Below are positions 51,953-60,237 of a DNA stretch of 64,000 nt, one piece after another. The position numbers were made by a program, and so were the translations under genes. This DNA is from Oscillospiraceae bacterium (GTDB lineage Bacteria > Bacillota > Clostridia > Oscillospirales > Oscillospiraceae), in NCBI GenBank assembly GCA_020025575.1, contig JAHHRW010000009.1:1-64000 (forward strand), in the 5' to 3' direction. The notes under the pieces were generated by a model. The model saw only the letters and a list, made by a program, of their open reading frames with translations. It searched no databases and had not been told where the DNA came from. Numbering within the stretch: the first letter of the stretch is position 1; every line of letters begins with the position of its first letter.

Positions 51953-51997
51953 TCCCAAAATCCCTGTTTTCGCTTGCTGAAAACAGGGATTTTGGGA
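51953..51997. terminator. 19-bp perfect inverted repeat after the pyrophosphatase gene
   Basis: The arms 51953-51971 and 51979-51997 are perfectly complementary over 19 bp with a seven-base loop. TTTTGGGA closes the right arm but no long T-run follows. It probably ends transcription from the left, and it is longer than most hairpins in the window. Confidence 0.8.
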
Positions 51998-52006
51998 TAA
52001 AGCAAA

Positions 52007-52037
52007 GAGCCCAGCCATGGTGGCTGGGCCCTTTTTG
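52007..52037. terminator. Second hairpin between converging genes
   Basis: GCCCAGCC (52009-52016) pairs with GGCTGGGC (52022-52029), followed by CCTTTTTG on the plus strand. It lies just outside the hydrogenase stop codon. Confidence 0.85.
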
Positions 52038-52038
52038 T

Positions 52039-53544
52039 TTAGTCTAGTTTTTCGCCTTCATCCCGGTAAGCACTTTGCAGAGGACTGGTTTTGTCTGCCT
52101 CAGCAGTGTAGCGGTTGATGACTCTGGTGGCATGGTCTACATTCAGCAGTGTACCTGCACCGGCAACGCATCCGCCGGGACAAGCCATGCCCTCCAGCAG
52201 ATAGCCGTTGTATTTTCCGGCCTTAGCCATCTGCATCAGCTTGCGGCAGTCCCGCAGACCGTCTGCACGAGCAATTTTGACTTCCATATCCGGATGGGTT
52301 TCGTGAATGACCTTCTCAACTGCGCCTGCAACACCGCCGGAAACGGCAAATCCTCTGCCGGCGGCAGTTCCTTCGTTGACGACCTCTGCATCTTCCAGCT
52401 GTTCAAAGTCGATTTCCTTTGCCTCAAACATGCCCTGCAGTTCTTCGAAGGTCAGGACAAAGTCCACATCCGAACGAATGGTTTCCCGGATGGCTTCCAG
52501 CTTCTTTGCGGCGCAGGGGCCGACGAAGACTACCTTGCAGCCGGGGAACTTTTTCTTCATCAGGCGGGCGGTGTAGACCATGGGGGTCAGGGTCATGGAG
52601 ATATTCTTTGCCTGAGCAGGGAACATCTTGTGCACCATGGAGTGCCATGCGGGGCAGCAGGAAGTAGCCATGAAATCCAGTTCGTTGGGAACCTTTTCCA
52701 GGAAGTCCTTGGCCTCTTCAATGGTACACATATCGGCACCGATGGCGACCTCCACCACGCGGTCAAAGCCCAGGACCTTCATGGCAGCGTTGAACTTTCC
52801 GGGGGTAGCATGCTTGCCGAACTGGCCAGCAAAGGCAGGAGCTACAATGGCGATGACCTGATCGCCCTTGAGGATGGACTGAATAACCTGAAAAATCTGA
52901 CCCTTGTCCACAATTGCGCCAAAAGGACAGCTGACCAAGCACTGGCCGCAGGCTACACATTTGTCTTGGTTGATGACTGCGCGGCCGTCAGGACCGGAGG
53001 CAATCGCATCTACGCCGCAGGCGGCTTCGCAGGGACGCTCCAGTTTGATGATGGCATTGTAAGGACAAGCACCGGCACACTTGCCGCACTTGATGCACTT
53101 ATCCTTGTTGATGTGGCTTTTGCCATTGACAAAAGAAATGGCATCCACGGGGCAGACCTTCTGGCAGGAGGCAGCCAGACAGTTCTGGCAGCTCTCTGTA
53201 ACACGATACTGCTTGGTGGGGCAGGCGTGGCAGGCGTAGGGAATGATGTTAATCAGAGGGGGCTCATAATACTGCTCTGCGCAAGCGGCAGCATCCATGC
53301 CGTCGGTCATCAGAGTCCGGGTTTGGACAGGACGGACGCCCAGACCCATGGCAAGACGTACCCGTTCGCCGGCGATGGCGCGCTCTAAAAAGATAGATTC
53401 CCGATGCATTGGATGGTCGCCGGGGACAATCTTATAGGGAAGGTCCTCTGCATGGCTGTAGTCGCCGCCTTCGTAGGCCATTCTCGCAACCTCGGTAAAA
53501 ACCGACTTGCGAATATCTGTAATCAGTGAAGGGATTCCTCTCAT
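52039..53544 (-). CDS. Monomeric [FeFe] hydrogenase, group B-like
   Basis: A 501-residue [FeFe] hydrogenase expected to exchange electrons with ferredoxin to make or use H2. H-cluster motifs are L1 TSCCPAW (294-300), L2 GPCAAKK (342-348) and L3 EGMACPGGC (451-459). At least three [4Fe-4S] ferredoxin-type motifs precede them: CIKCGKCAGACP (150-161), CVACGQCLVSCP (196-207) and a cysteine-rich block at 105-131. L2 reads GPC rather than the MPC of group A, which favours group B. The start is ATG 53544 behind AAAGGAGAA; an upstream frame is not coding. No maturase gene (hydE/F/G) is in the window. Confidence 0.91.
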   Translation of the reverse strand: MRGIPSLITDIRKSVFTEVARMAYEGGDYSHAEDLPYKIVPGDHPMHRESIFLERAIAGERVRLAMGLGVRPVQTRTLMTDGMDAAACAEQYYEPPLINIIPYACHACPTKQYRVTESCQNCLAASCQKVCPVDAISFVNGKSHINKDKCIKCGKCAGACPYNAIIKLERPCEAACGVDAIASGPDGRAVINQDKCVACGQCLVSCPFGAIVDKGQIFQVIQSILKGDQVIAIVAPAFAGQFGKHATPGKFNAAMKVLGFDRVVEVAIGADMCTIEEAKDFLEKVPNELDFMATSCCPAWHSMVHKMFPAQAKNISMTLTPMVYTARLMKKKFPGCKVVFVGPCAAKKLEAIRETIRSDVDFVLTFEELQGMFEAKEIDFEQLEDAEVVNEGTAAGRGFAVSGGVAGAVEKVIHETHPDMEVKIARADGLRDCRKLMQMAKAGKYNGYLLEGMACPGGCVAGAGTLLNVDHATRVINRYTAEADKTSPLQSAYRDEGEKLD

Positions 53545-53731
53545 ACTGTTTCTCCTTTTGAATTGCATTATCATATGAATTATAACAGAAAAAATAAAAA
53601 AATCCAGCACGAAATACAAAGAATATTGTAAATGATTGGGTGAATATTGGGATTTCGTGTCAGCAGAACCCAATGGCAGCGTCAGGCATAGACTAATCCG
53701 GTTGCTGATCTTGGAAGAAAGGTGGAAAAAT

Positions 53732-54454
53732 ATGAAGTCTTTGCTGTTTTGGGGAATGGGACTGCCGCTGCTGGGTACCATATTTGGCGCAGGGCTGGCA
53801 TTTGCCATGCCCCGAGGACGAGAAAGAGTGAATCGCTGTCTGCAAGGGTTTTCAGCGGGTGCCATGCTGGCAGCCAGCGTATGGAGCCTGATGATCCCTG
53901 CCTTGGAGCATGGATTTATAGGTGCTGCAATTGGATTTGCGGTTGGAATGCTGTTGTTACTGCTGCCGGATCGCATCTTGGAACGCCACGGAAAATGCAT
54001 GAGCAGAAGCAGCCTGCTGATTTTGGCGATTGTGCTGCACAATATTCCGGAGGGGTTGGCGGTGGGAGCCGGCTACGCAGGCTACATGGTGGGCAACCAG
54101 ATTTCCGGCGTGGATGCACTTGCCTTGGCAATGGGCATCGCCCTGCAGAATATACCGGATGGTGCAGTGATTGTGCTGCCGCTGGTGGCGGAGGGGATGA
54201 GCCGAAAAAAGGCGTTCTTTTGGGGGGTAATGTCCGGAGTCGTGGAGCCGATTGCTACGGTTGCGATGATACTCTGTGCACCATTGCTGACCCCGGTACT
54301 GCCCGTATTTATGGCTTTTGCAGCCGGTGCCATGTGTTATGTGATTGTACATGAATTGATCCCGGAAATGATGCCAGAGCAGAATCCCAGCAGTATGGTT
54401 TTGTTTACCGGTGGATTTTTACTGCTCCTTGCCATGGATGTAGTGCTGGGATAA
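53732..54454 (+). CDS. ZIP family metal transporter
   Basis: A 240-residue integral membrane protein with about eight hydrophobic segments. It has the ZIP signature LAIVLHNIPEGLAVGAG and the second metal segment GIALQNIPDGAVIVLP, and IVHELIPEM near the end. It imports divalent metal such as zinc, iron or manganese; specificity cannot be read. ATG 53732 follows GAAAGGTGG. Its stop lies inside a hairpin shared with the converging small gene. Confidence 0.92.
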   Translation: MKSLLFWGMGLPLLGTIFGAGLAFAMPRGRERVNRCLQGFSAGAMLAASVWSLMIPALEHGFIGAAIGFAVGMLLLLLPDRILERHGKCMSRSSLLILAIVLHNIPEGLAVGAGYAGYMVGNQISGVDALALAMGIALQNIPDGAVIVLPLVAEGMSRKKAFFWGVMSGVVEPIATVAMILCAPLLTPVLPVFMAFAAGAMCYVIVHELIPEMMPEQNPSSMVLFTGGFLLLLAMDVVLG

Positions 54455-54465
54455 GCCAGCACTAC
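54440..54465. repeat. Inverted repeat covering two converging stop codons
   Basis: GTAGTGCTGG (54440-54449) pairs with CCAGCACTAC (54456-54465). It contains the TAA of the ZIP gene and the TAG of the small minus-strand gene. There is no T-run, so termination would be weak. Confidence 0.6.
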
Positions 54466-54632
54466 ATGATGTGTTCTTCTGCGCAGTTATCCAGCACACG
54501 AACGCCCATTTCGCCTGCATCAGGCGCTGCAAATTTTTTGATGCTGACAGCATCAAATTCCGGACATATTCGTGCCTCTGGGTCAAGCCGCAGATCGACG
54601 GTATTTGTTACCATGGGTTTCTTCTTCATCAT
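54462..54632 (-). CDS. Small hypothetical protein
   Basis: A 56-residue frame from ATG 54632 behind a GAGGTG box. It is basic at the start (MMKKKPMVTNTVDLRLDP) and acidic at the end (ENCAEEHIM-like DNCAEEHIM), with two cysteines. I do not recognise it. The good ribosome site and converging, hairpin-separated position favour a real gene, but it could be chance. Confidence 0.5.
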   Translation of the reverse strand: MMKKKPMVTNTVDLRLDPEARICPEFDAVSIKKFAAPDAGEMGVRVLDNCAEEHIM

Positions 54633-54734
54633 AATCACCTCACAGTATTTTGCCCCAAAAAACACAAAATGATAAACAGGTTTTGAAATAAATTTGATAG
54701 GGGATTCCGCTCGAATTCAGACGAAGAATTATAC

Positions 54735-54763
54735 TTGCAAATCCTTCCAAAGTGTGCTACAAT
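54735..54763 (+). promoter_or_regulatory. Promoter of tRNA-Gly
   Basis: TTGCAA, 17 bases, TACAAT, 14 bases before the tRNA 5' end. Confidence 0.8.
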
Positions 54764-54776
54764 AACTTGGAGCGAT

Positions 54777-54850
54777 GCGGGTATAGTTCATCGGTAGAAT
54801 GCGACCTTCCCAAGGTTGATAGGTGGGTTCGACTCCCATTACCCGCTCCA
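54777..54850 (+). tRNA. tRNA-Gly (anticodon CCC)
   Basis: A 74-base cloverleaf with encoded CCA. The acceptor GCGGGTA pairs with TACCCGC, the D-stem is GTTC/GAAT, the anticodon stem CGACC/GGTTG encloses TTCCCAA, giving anticodon CCC, and the T-arm is GTGGG-TTCGACT-CCCAT. It reads the GGG glycine codon. It stands alone with its own promoter and terminator. Confidence 0.95.
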
Positions 54851-54852
54851 TA

Positions 54853-54880
54853 AAAGGTCACCCTTCGGGTGACCTTTTTG
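54853..54880 (+). terminator. Terminator after tRNA-Gly
   Basis: AAAGGTCACCC pairs with GGGTGACCTTT around TTC, then a T-run, three bases after the tRNA. Confidence 0.95.
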
Positions 54881-54903
54881 TTATAGCGGAAGATCTTGTA
54901 TAG

Positions 54904-54935
54904 AAAAAAGAGGACATCCAAATTGGATGTCCTCT
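54904..54935 (-). terminator. Terminator of murA
   Basis: AGAGGACATCCA (54909-54920) pairs with TGGATGTCCTCT (54924-54935); five to six T residues follow on the minus strand. Confidence 0.93.
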
Positions 54936-54940
54936 AAAAT

Positions 54941-56206
54941 TTAGTCTTCAATACGACGGATCTGTGCCCCCAGAGCGGTCAGCTTTTCGATGAGCCGTTC
55001 ATAACCGCGTTCCACATAGTGGATGTTTTCCACATAGGTGGTACCCTCGGCAGCAAGACCTGCGATGACCAGAGCTGCGCCGGCCCGCAGATCATTGGCA
55101 CGGACGGTAGTGCCGAATAGCTTATCTGTGCCCGTGATGGATGCGGTTTTTCCATTGATTTGAATGTTGGCACCCATACTCTCCAGCTCGGAGCAATATC
55201 CGAAGAAACGGGTCTCGTAAACGCTCTCAGTCAGCCGACTAATGCCGTTTGCCAGAGACATACATACGCAGATCTGAGCCTGCATATCAGTGGGAAAACC
55301 GGGATAGGGCATGGTCTTTACGGTGATTCTGCGCAAAGATCCTTCCCGCTGAACCCGAATGGAATCGTCAAATTCTGTAATTTTGGCACCCATTTCACGC
55401 AAACGGGTGGTGATACACTCCAAATGCTTGGGAATGACATTCTGCACCAAAACATCGCCGCCGGTGGCAACGGCTGCTGCCATATAGGTTCCTGCCTCAA
55501 TCTGGTCGGGAATGACGGTGTAGGTACCGCCCTTCAGAGCTTTGACACCGCGAATTTTTACGGTATCAGTGCCGGCACCGGTGATTCGGGCGCCCATGGT
55601 GTTCAGAAAGTTGGCAAGATCCACGATGTGCGGCTCTTTTGCAGCATTTTCGATGATGGTCTGCCCAGGCATCAATGTAGCGGCCAGCATGATGTTGATG
55701 GTAGCGCCTACGCTGACCACGTCCAGACTAATCCTGGCACCCTGCAGCCCGTCGGCCCCTGCGGATAATTCGATGTATTCATCGGTTTCGTCCACATCAG
55801 CACCCAGTGCAAGGAATCCCTTGATGTGCTGATCGATGGGACGGGATGCAAAATTGCAGCCGCCGGGCAATGCCACATGAGCTTTTCCAAAGCGACCCAA
55901 AAGTGCGCCCATTAGATAATAACTGGCGCGTAATTTGGTAACCAAAGAAGAATCCGGCTCGCAGGACTTTACCCCAGTGGTATCAATTTCCAGAGTGCTG
56001 TGGTCTACCCATTCAAACTGGGCATTCATGCTGCGCAGGATATCCAGAAGAATCCGCACATCAGAGATGTTGGGTACATTTTCAATCCGACATTTGCCCT
56101 GCACCAACAGCGTAGCAGGCAAAATGCCAACGACGGCGTTCTTTGCACCGCTGATGACCACCTGGCCATTCAACGGATTCCCGCCGATAATTTCATATTT
56201 AGCCAA
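54941..56206 (-). CDS. murA: UDP-N-acetylglucosamine 1-carboxyvinyltransferase (MurA), TTG start
   Basis: The 421-residue enzyme transfers enolpyruvate from PEP to UDP-GlcNAc, the first committed peptidoglycan step. It has GGNPLNGQVVISGAKNAVVG at the start, and the fosfomycin-sensitive catalytic cysteine is kept in LPGGCNFASRPID. YYLMGALLGRFG and ALVIAGLAAEGTTYV are also typical. The first codon is TTG at 56206, with AGGAGAGG upstream. It is the only murA seen; many Firmicutes carry two. Single gene with its own promoter. Confidence 0.95.
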   Translation of the reverse strand: MAKYEIIGGNPLNGQVVISGAKNAVVGILPATLLVQGKCRIENVPNISDVRILLDILRSMNAQFEWVDHSTLEIDTTGVKSCEPDSSLVTKLRASYYLMGALLGRFGKAHVALPGGCNFASRPIDQHIKGFLALGADVDETDEYIELSAGADGLQGARISLDVVSVGATINIMLAATLMPGQTIIENAAKEPHIVDLANFLNTMGARITGAGTDTVKIRGVKALKGGTYTVIPDQIEAGTYMAAAVATGGDVLVQNVIPKHLECITTRLREMGAKITEFDDSIRVQREGSLRRITVKTMPYPGFPTDMQAQICVCMSLANGISRLTESVYETRFFGYCSELESMGANIQINGKTASITGTDKLFGTTVRANDLRAGAALVIAGLAAEGTTYVENIHYVERGYERLIEKLTALGAQIRRIED

Positions 56207-56249
56207 GGATAAATCCTCTCCTTGTGATATTTTAGATAAAGTTACTTCT

Positions 56250-56278
56250 ATATTACCACAAAAAAGGGGTTATGTAAA
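56250..56278 (-). promoter_or_regulatory. Promoter of murA
   Basis: On the minus strand TTTACA (56278-56273), 17 bases, TAATAT (56255-56250). It lies between the end of the methyltransferase gene and murA. Confidence 0.7.
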
Positions 56279-56288
56279 GTGGAAATGT

Positions 56289-57614
56289 TTAGCGGCGGAG
56301 TCCTTTTGGATAATGATTCTTCAATACACGCCCATCTCCCTTACCCCAACCGATGGATAATCCACCGGCAGTAACCAGACACCAGCCTTTTTCACCGGAT
56401 GTGACCACATTTCCGTGAAGATAGGCTGCAATCTCATCTGATTCAGGGGCATAGTCCTGCATGGATGCACATTCGCCCAGCCACAGAGCCAACGCATGGG
56501 CAGGCTCAAAGCGGCCTTTTTTGCATTCACCCAGCTCGAGACCGGGGCGCAGGACTTTCAGGCCTTTCAGCTCCGGCAGTTCCACCGGTGCCCAGAACAG
56601 GGAAGAGCCAAACAAAATTGGCTTTCCGTCTGGAAGGTGGATGTCCAATGCCTTTGCAAACTCCAGCCATTCTTTGGGGAGTTTTTCGGCTTTTGAGGCG
56701 GTCAGCGTGGATTCTTCGTCCCCAGCTTTTCGCAGTACGGCGGCATAGTGTCCTTCGCCGTGCTGATGATGGGGCCACAGACGGAAGGTGTGCTCCAAAC
56801 CGGGGACAGGCTCCTCAATTAAATCCGGACGGCCGGGGGAAAGCGCAGGGGCATCCACAACTTCAATGGAAAATTCGGGATGCAGCTTCAAAAATTCAGA
56901 AATTGCGCCTTCGTCCTCAGCAGGCGCAAAGGTGCAGGTGGAGTAGACCAGCCGTCCACCGGGGCGCAGCAGTTTTGCGGCGGTGGAGAGAATCTCCTGC
57001 TGGCGGCGGGCGCACATGTCCACCGTCTCCGGACTCCAGTCTGTGACGGCTGCCTCTTCCTTGCGGAACATCCCCTCACCGGAGCAGGGAGCATCCACCA
57101 GAATTTTGTCAAATACACCTTCAAAATGACGTTCCAGGTCGGATGGATGATGATTCAGAACCAGTGCATTGGAAACGCCCATGCGCTCTATGTTTCGGGA
57201 CAGAATCCGGGCGCGCTTGGGGTTAATCTCGTTGCAGACCAGCAGCCCCTGACCTGCCATTTTGGCTGCAATCTGGGTGGTTTTTCCCCCGGGAGCGGCA
57301 CAAAGGTCACAGATGATTTCACCGGGCTGTGGGTCAAGCAGGGTGACAGGTGCCATCGCACTGGCTTCCTGCAGGTAATATAGACCGGCCTCATGCCATA
57401 CATGCAGTCCCGGTCTTGCGTCCGGGGCGTAGTAATAGCCATACTCTGCCCAAGGTATAGGCTCCTTTACGAAGGGCAGTTGGGGAAACTGGTGGGTTTT
57501 CAGGGGATTAAAACGGAGCGCCACAGCTCTGGGGCGCTCTAAACTTTCTAAATAAGCAGGATATTCATCCATGAGCTGCTGCTCCATACGCAGCAAAAAA
57601 GCTTCCGGCAGCAT
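56289..57614 (-). CDS. RsmF-type 16S rRNA m5C methyltransferase (NOL1/NOP2/Sun family)
   Basis: A 441-residue SAM-dependent RNA cytosine-C5 methyltransferase. The SAM-binding ICDLCAAPGGKTTQIAA, the catalytic cysteines in VDAPCSGEGMFRK and VYSTCTFAPAEDEG, and a C-terminal RNA-binding region (about 300-441) are visible. The length and C-terminal extension resemble RsmF, which modifies 16S rRNA in the decoding region. No neighbour helps with target assignment. Confidence 0.92.
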   Translation of the reverse strand: MLPEAFLLRMEQQLMDEYPAYLESLERPRAVALRFNPLKTHQFPQLPFVKEPIPWAEYGYYYAPDARPGLHVWHEAGLYYLQEASAMAPVTLLDPQPGEIICDLCAAPGGKTTQIAAKMAGQGLLVCNEINPKRARILSRNIERMGVSNALVLNHHPSDLERHFEGVFDKILVDAPCSGEGMFRKEEAAVTDWSPETVDMCARRQQEILSTAAKLLRPGGRLVYSTCTFAPAEDEGAISEFLKLHPEFSIEVVDAPALSPGRPDLIEEPVPGLEHTFRLWPHHQHGEGHYAAVLRKAGDEESTLTASKAEKLPKEWLEFAKALDIHLPDGKPILFGSSLFWAPVELPELKGLKVLRPGLELGECKKGRFEPAHALALWLGECASMQDYAPESDEIAAYLHGNVVTSGEKGWCLVTAGGLSIGWGKGDGRVLKNHYPKGLRR

Positions 57615-57668
57615 AAAAATGCTCCTTTTCGTGAGAATTTGTTTTCATTATAGGGATCACACACAGGG

Positions 57669-57697
57669 TTGTCAAGGTTCATAGATCGTGATAAAAT
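57669..57697 (+). promoter_or_regulatory. Promoter of the C_GCAxxG_C_C gene
   Basis: TTGTCA, 17 bases, TAAAAT, 30 bases before the ATG. Confidence 0.65.
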
Positions 57698-57726
57698 GAG
57701 AAAAACAAAAATGAGGAGGAATTGCA

Positions 57727-58194
57727 ATGGATCACGGGATTCAGGCAGCCGAACTATTTTTACAGGGGTATAACTGTGCCCAGTCGGTATTTCTGGCTTT
57801 TTCTGATGTAACCGGTTTGGACAATGAATTGGCTTTAAGACTTTCTTCATCCTTTGGCGGAGGCCTTGGCCGCATGCGTGAGGTCTGCGGTGCGGTCAGT
57901 GGCATGGCCATGGTTGTGGGGCTGCTTTATGGTTATGACAAGCCCAACGACGATGAAACCAAGAAGGCGCACTATGCCCGGGTGCAGGAATTGGCGGGGA
58001 AATTTCGGGAGCAGGCAGGGAGTATCATTTGCCGGGAGCTGTTGGATCACCCAGCATCAGATCCGGCACCATCGGCACGGACGGAGCAATATTATAAAGA
58101 CCGCCCCTGCGCAAGATTTGTGATGTTGGCCGGAAATATTTTGGATGAATACATGGCCCAGCACCCTGTGGAGAATCCAAAGTGCGGGAACTGA
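57727..58194 (+). CDS. C_GCAxxG_C_C family redox protein
   Basis: A 155-residue protein of the family named for its conserved cysteines: YNCAQSV, the central VCGAVSGMAMV (GCAxxG-type motif, here CGAVSG), IICRELL and PCARFV. Members are proposed redox or metal-binding proteins with no firm function. An AGGAGG box precedes the ATG. Its last 13 bases overlap the following gene, suggesting translational coupling. Confidence 0.87.
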   Translation: MDHGIQAAELFLQGYNCAQSVFLAFSDVTGLDNELALRLSSSFGGGLGRMREVCGAVSGMAMVVGLLYGYDKPNDDETKKAHYARVQELAGKFREQAGSIICRELLDHPASDPAPSARTEQYYKDRPCARFVMLAGNILDEYMAQHPVENPKCGN

Positions 58195-58685
58195 TTTATA
58201 ACCAACATCAAATTCCCAAGAGGCAGTGGCGTTATGGGTTTCGGAGCAGCGCTGCCACAGGCTGCGGCTGGATTGCAACCTACAATGCGCTGCATCTGCT
58301 GGGGTACCATGCCCAGCCAGAGGAACTGATTCGCTACTATGAGCGCCAGCTGCCGCTGATTCATGGGAATCTTGGCACCAGCATCTGGGGGCCTGCAATG
58401 TGTTTTAAGCAGTGGGGGTTTCCTGTGCGCATGGTGGCAAACCGACACCGATTGGATCAGGCAGTGAAAGATTCGGATGTATCCATCTTGTTTTACCGCT
58501 GGAGAAAAGGCTGCAAAATTGGTGCGCACTTTGCAGCGGTGCAGCATACAGCTGAGGGGTTTGTGGGGTATAATACCTTTTCCAATAGCTGTGGGCCGGA
58601 TAATTATGGAGATAGTCTGGAGAAATTTTTAAAAAAGCACAGGTACTTTGGAGCTGTGGTAACGCAAATTTCTGATAAACGATAA
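58182..58685 (+). CDS. C39-like cysteine-peptidase-fold protein
   Basis: A 167-residue protein starting at GTG 58182 within the preceding gene. A papain-like triad is suggested: Cys in ATGCGWIATYNALHLLG (about residue 28), His in IGAHFAAVQH (about 107) and the Asn/Asp region GYNTFSNSCGPDNYG. There is no signal peptide. It could be a small intracellular protease or an inactive fold member; no substrate is evident. GGAGAATCC upstream is a fair ribosome site. Confidence 0.7.
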   Translation: MRELIYNQHQIPKRQWRYGFRSSAATGCGWIATYNALHLLGYHAQPEELIRYYERQLPLIHGNLGTSIWGPAMCFKQWGFPVRMVANRHRLDQAVKDSDVSILFYRWRKGCKIGAHFAAVQHTAEGFVGYNTFSNSCGPDNYGDSLEKFLKKHRYFGAVVTQISDKR

Positions 58686-58714
58686 AAAGAGCCGCCATCA
58701 GGCGGCTCTTTTTT
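58685..58714. terminator. Terminator between converging genes
   Basis: AAAGAGCCGCC pairs with GGCGGCTCTTT around ATCA, with A/T runs on both sides. It overlaps the stop of the MATE gene. Confidence 0.92.
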
Positions 58715-60092
58715 ATGCGTGATACAGGGGCTTGATTCTCTGATGATACAGTTTGAGAAACAGCAGAATGGTAACCAGAAAACAGACCAGTTCTGCAATG
58801 GGGAAAGACCACCAGACCAGATTGACGTTTCCGGACAAGCTCAAAAGATATGCAGCGGGCAGCAGTACAATCAGCTGACGGCACAGGGCGGTATAAGATG
58901 AATAAAGACCGATTCCCAGCGCCTGAAAGCTGCCGCTCAGCGCAATACCAACGGCGGCCAGGGGGAAGGACAGAGAGATGATTCGCAGTGCGCTGCGGCC
59001 CATTACCAGAAACTCCGGGGTTGGATTAAAAATGCCCAACAGTTGATCCGGGAATATTTGGAAGGAGCATACGCCCAGCAGCATGATGACGAAAGCGCTG
59101 AGGGTGGCTTTTTTCAGGGTTTCCATAATGCGCTTGGGGCTGCGTGCGCCGTAGTTGAATGCAATGATGGAGATGGTGGCATTGTTGATGCCGAATACAG
59201 GCATGAAGAAGAAACTCTGCAGCTTGAAGTAGATACCGAACACGCCGGTGGCGGTTTCGGTAAAGCCCTGCAGGATCTGATTCATACCAAAGGTCATGAC
59301 AGAACCAATACCCATCATAATAATGGATGGAATACCCACAGCCAGAATGGGGCGAACGACATGAGCAGTGGGTTTCAGGTATTTCAAGCTCAGATGCAGA
59401 TCGTGATTGTGTGCATGGTTCAAGTACAGGGCAAGCAGCGCAGCAATCCACTGGGCAGTCACTGTAGCAATTGCGGCACCGGAGACACCCATGGCGGGAA
59501 TGCCAAAGTAGCCGAAGATGAACACAGGGTCCAGCAGAATGTTGGTGACAGCACCCACCAACTGCACGATCATGGAATCGAAAGCCCGTCCGGTACCCTG
59601 GAGCAGCCGCTCGCAAAGCACCTGAACAAACAGACCCAAGCTGAAGATGGAGATGATTGACAGGTAAGCTGTGCCGCCCTCGATGGTTTCTGTGACGGTA
59701 GACTGCATTTCAAACCATGGACGGGAGAAGAATGCACCGAATAACATGAAAACGAGTACCACAATGGCAACCAGGAAAAATCCATTTCCGGCGCAAAGAT
59801 TTGCACGCTCCCGATCCCCTTCGCCCAAAGATTTGGACAAAAATGCGTTGACACCTACGCCAATACCGGTGGAGAATCCAATCAGCAGGTTCTGAACAGG
59901 AAACGCAAGACTGAGTGCTGTGACGGCAGATTCTGAAATCCGTGAGACATAGATGCTGTCCACCACATTGTACATGGCCTGAACCAGCATGGAGATCATG
60001 AGTGGCAGCGCCATATTGATGAGCAGACGCCCGATGGGCATAGAGCCCATTTTGTTTTGACCTAAATGAGGCGTATTGTTTCTTTTTGACAT
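58713..60092 (-). CDS. MATE family efflux transporter
   Basis: A 459-residue, roughly 12-helix exporter of the multidrug and toxin extrusion family, driven by Na+ or H+. It opens with IGRLLINMALPLMISMLVQA, has VDSIYVSRISESAVTALSLA, GFSTGIGVGVNAFLSKSLGE and the symmetric second half (ILAVGIPSIIMMGIGSVMTF). Substrate unknown. Single gene with a good promoter. Confidence 0.93.
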   Translation of the reverse strand: MSKRNNTPHLGQNKMGSMPIGRLLINMALPLMISMLVQAMYNVVDSIYVSRISESAVTALSLAFPVQNLLIGFSTGIGVGVNAFLSKSLGEGDRERANLCAGNGFFLVAIVVLVFMLFGAFFSRPWFEMQSTVTETIEGGTAYLSIISIFSLGLFVQVLCERLLQGTGRAFDSMIVQLVGAVTNILLDPVFIFGYFGIPAMGVSGAAIATVTAQWIAALLALYLNHAHNHDLHLSLKYLKPTAHVVRPILAVGIPSIIMMGIGSVMTFGMNQILQGFTETATGVFGIYFKLQSFFFMPVFGINNATISIIAFNYGARSPKRIMETLKKATLSAFVIMLLGVCSFQIFPDQLLGIFNPTPEFLVMGRSALRIISLSFPLAAVGIALSGSFQALGIGLYSSYTALCRQLIVLLPAAYLLSLSGNVNLVWWSFPIAELVCFLVTILLFLKLYHQRIKPLYHA

Positions 60093-60129
60093 GATTTATC
60101 CCTCGATAGACAATAAAATACTAATATAT

Positions 60130-60158
60130 ATTATAACGCAGCAATCTTTTTAATGCAA
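60130..60158 (-). promoter_or_regulatory. Promoter of the MATE gene
   Basis: On the minus strand TTGCAT (60158-60153), 17 bases, TATAAT (60135-60130). Confidence 0.8.
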
Positions 60159-60177
60159 GTAGGCGTATTTGTTTTCC

Positions 60178-60206
60178 TTGCACTGGGTCACATATAATGA
60201 TACAAT
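60178..60206 (+). promoter_or_regulatory. Promoter of the M32 carboxypeptidase gene
   Basis: TTGCAC, 17 bases, TACAAT, 30 bases before the ATG. It diverges from the MATE promoter. Confidence 0.7.
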
Positions 60207-60237
60207 GATGAAAACATGAAAAAAGGAGTGATTTGTC

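Noticed and set aside
52075..53388. A 437-codon plus-strand frame
   Set aside because: Antisense to the hydrogenase, which carries all H-cluster motifs. The plus-strand translation has no recognisable domain.
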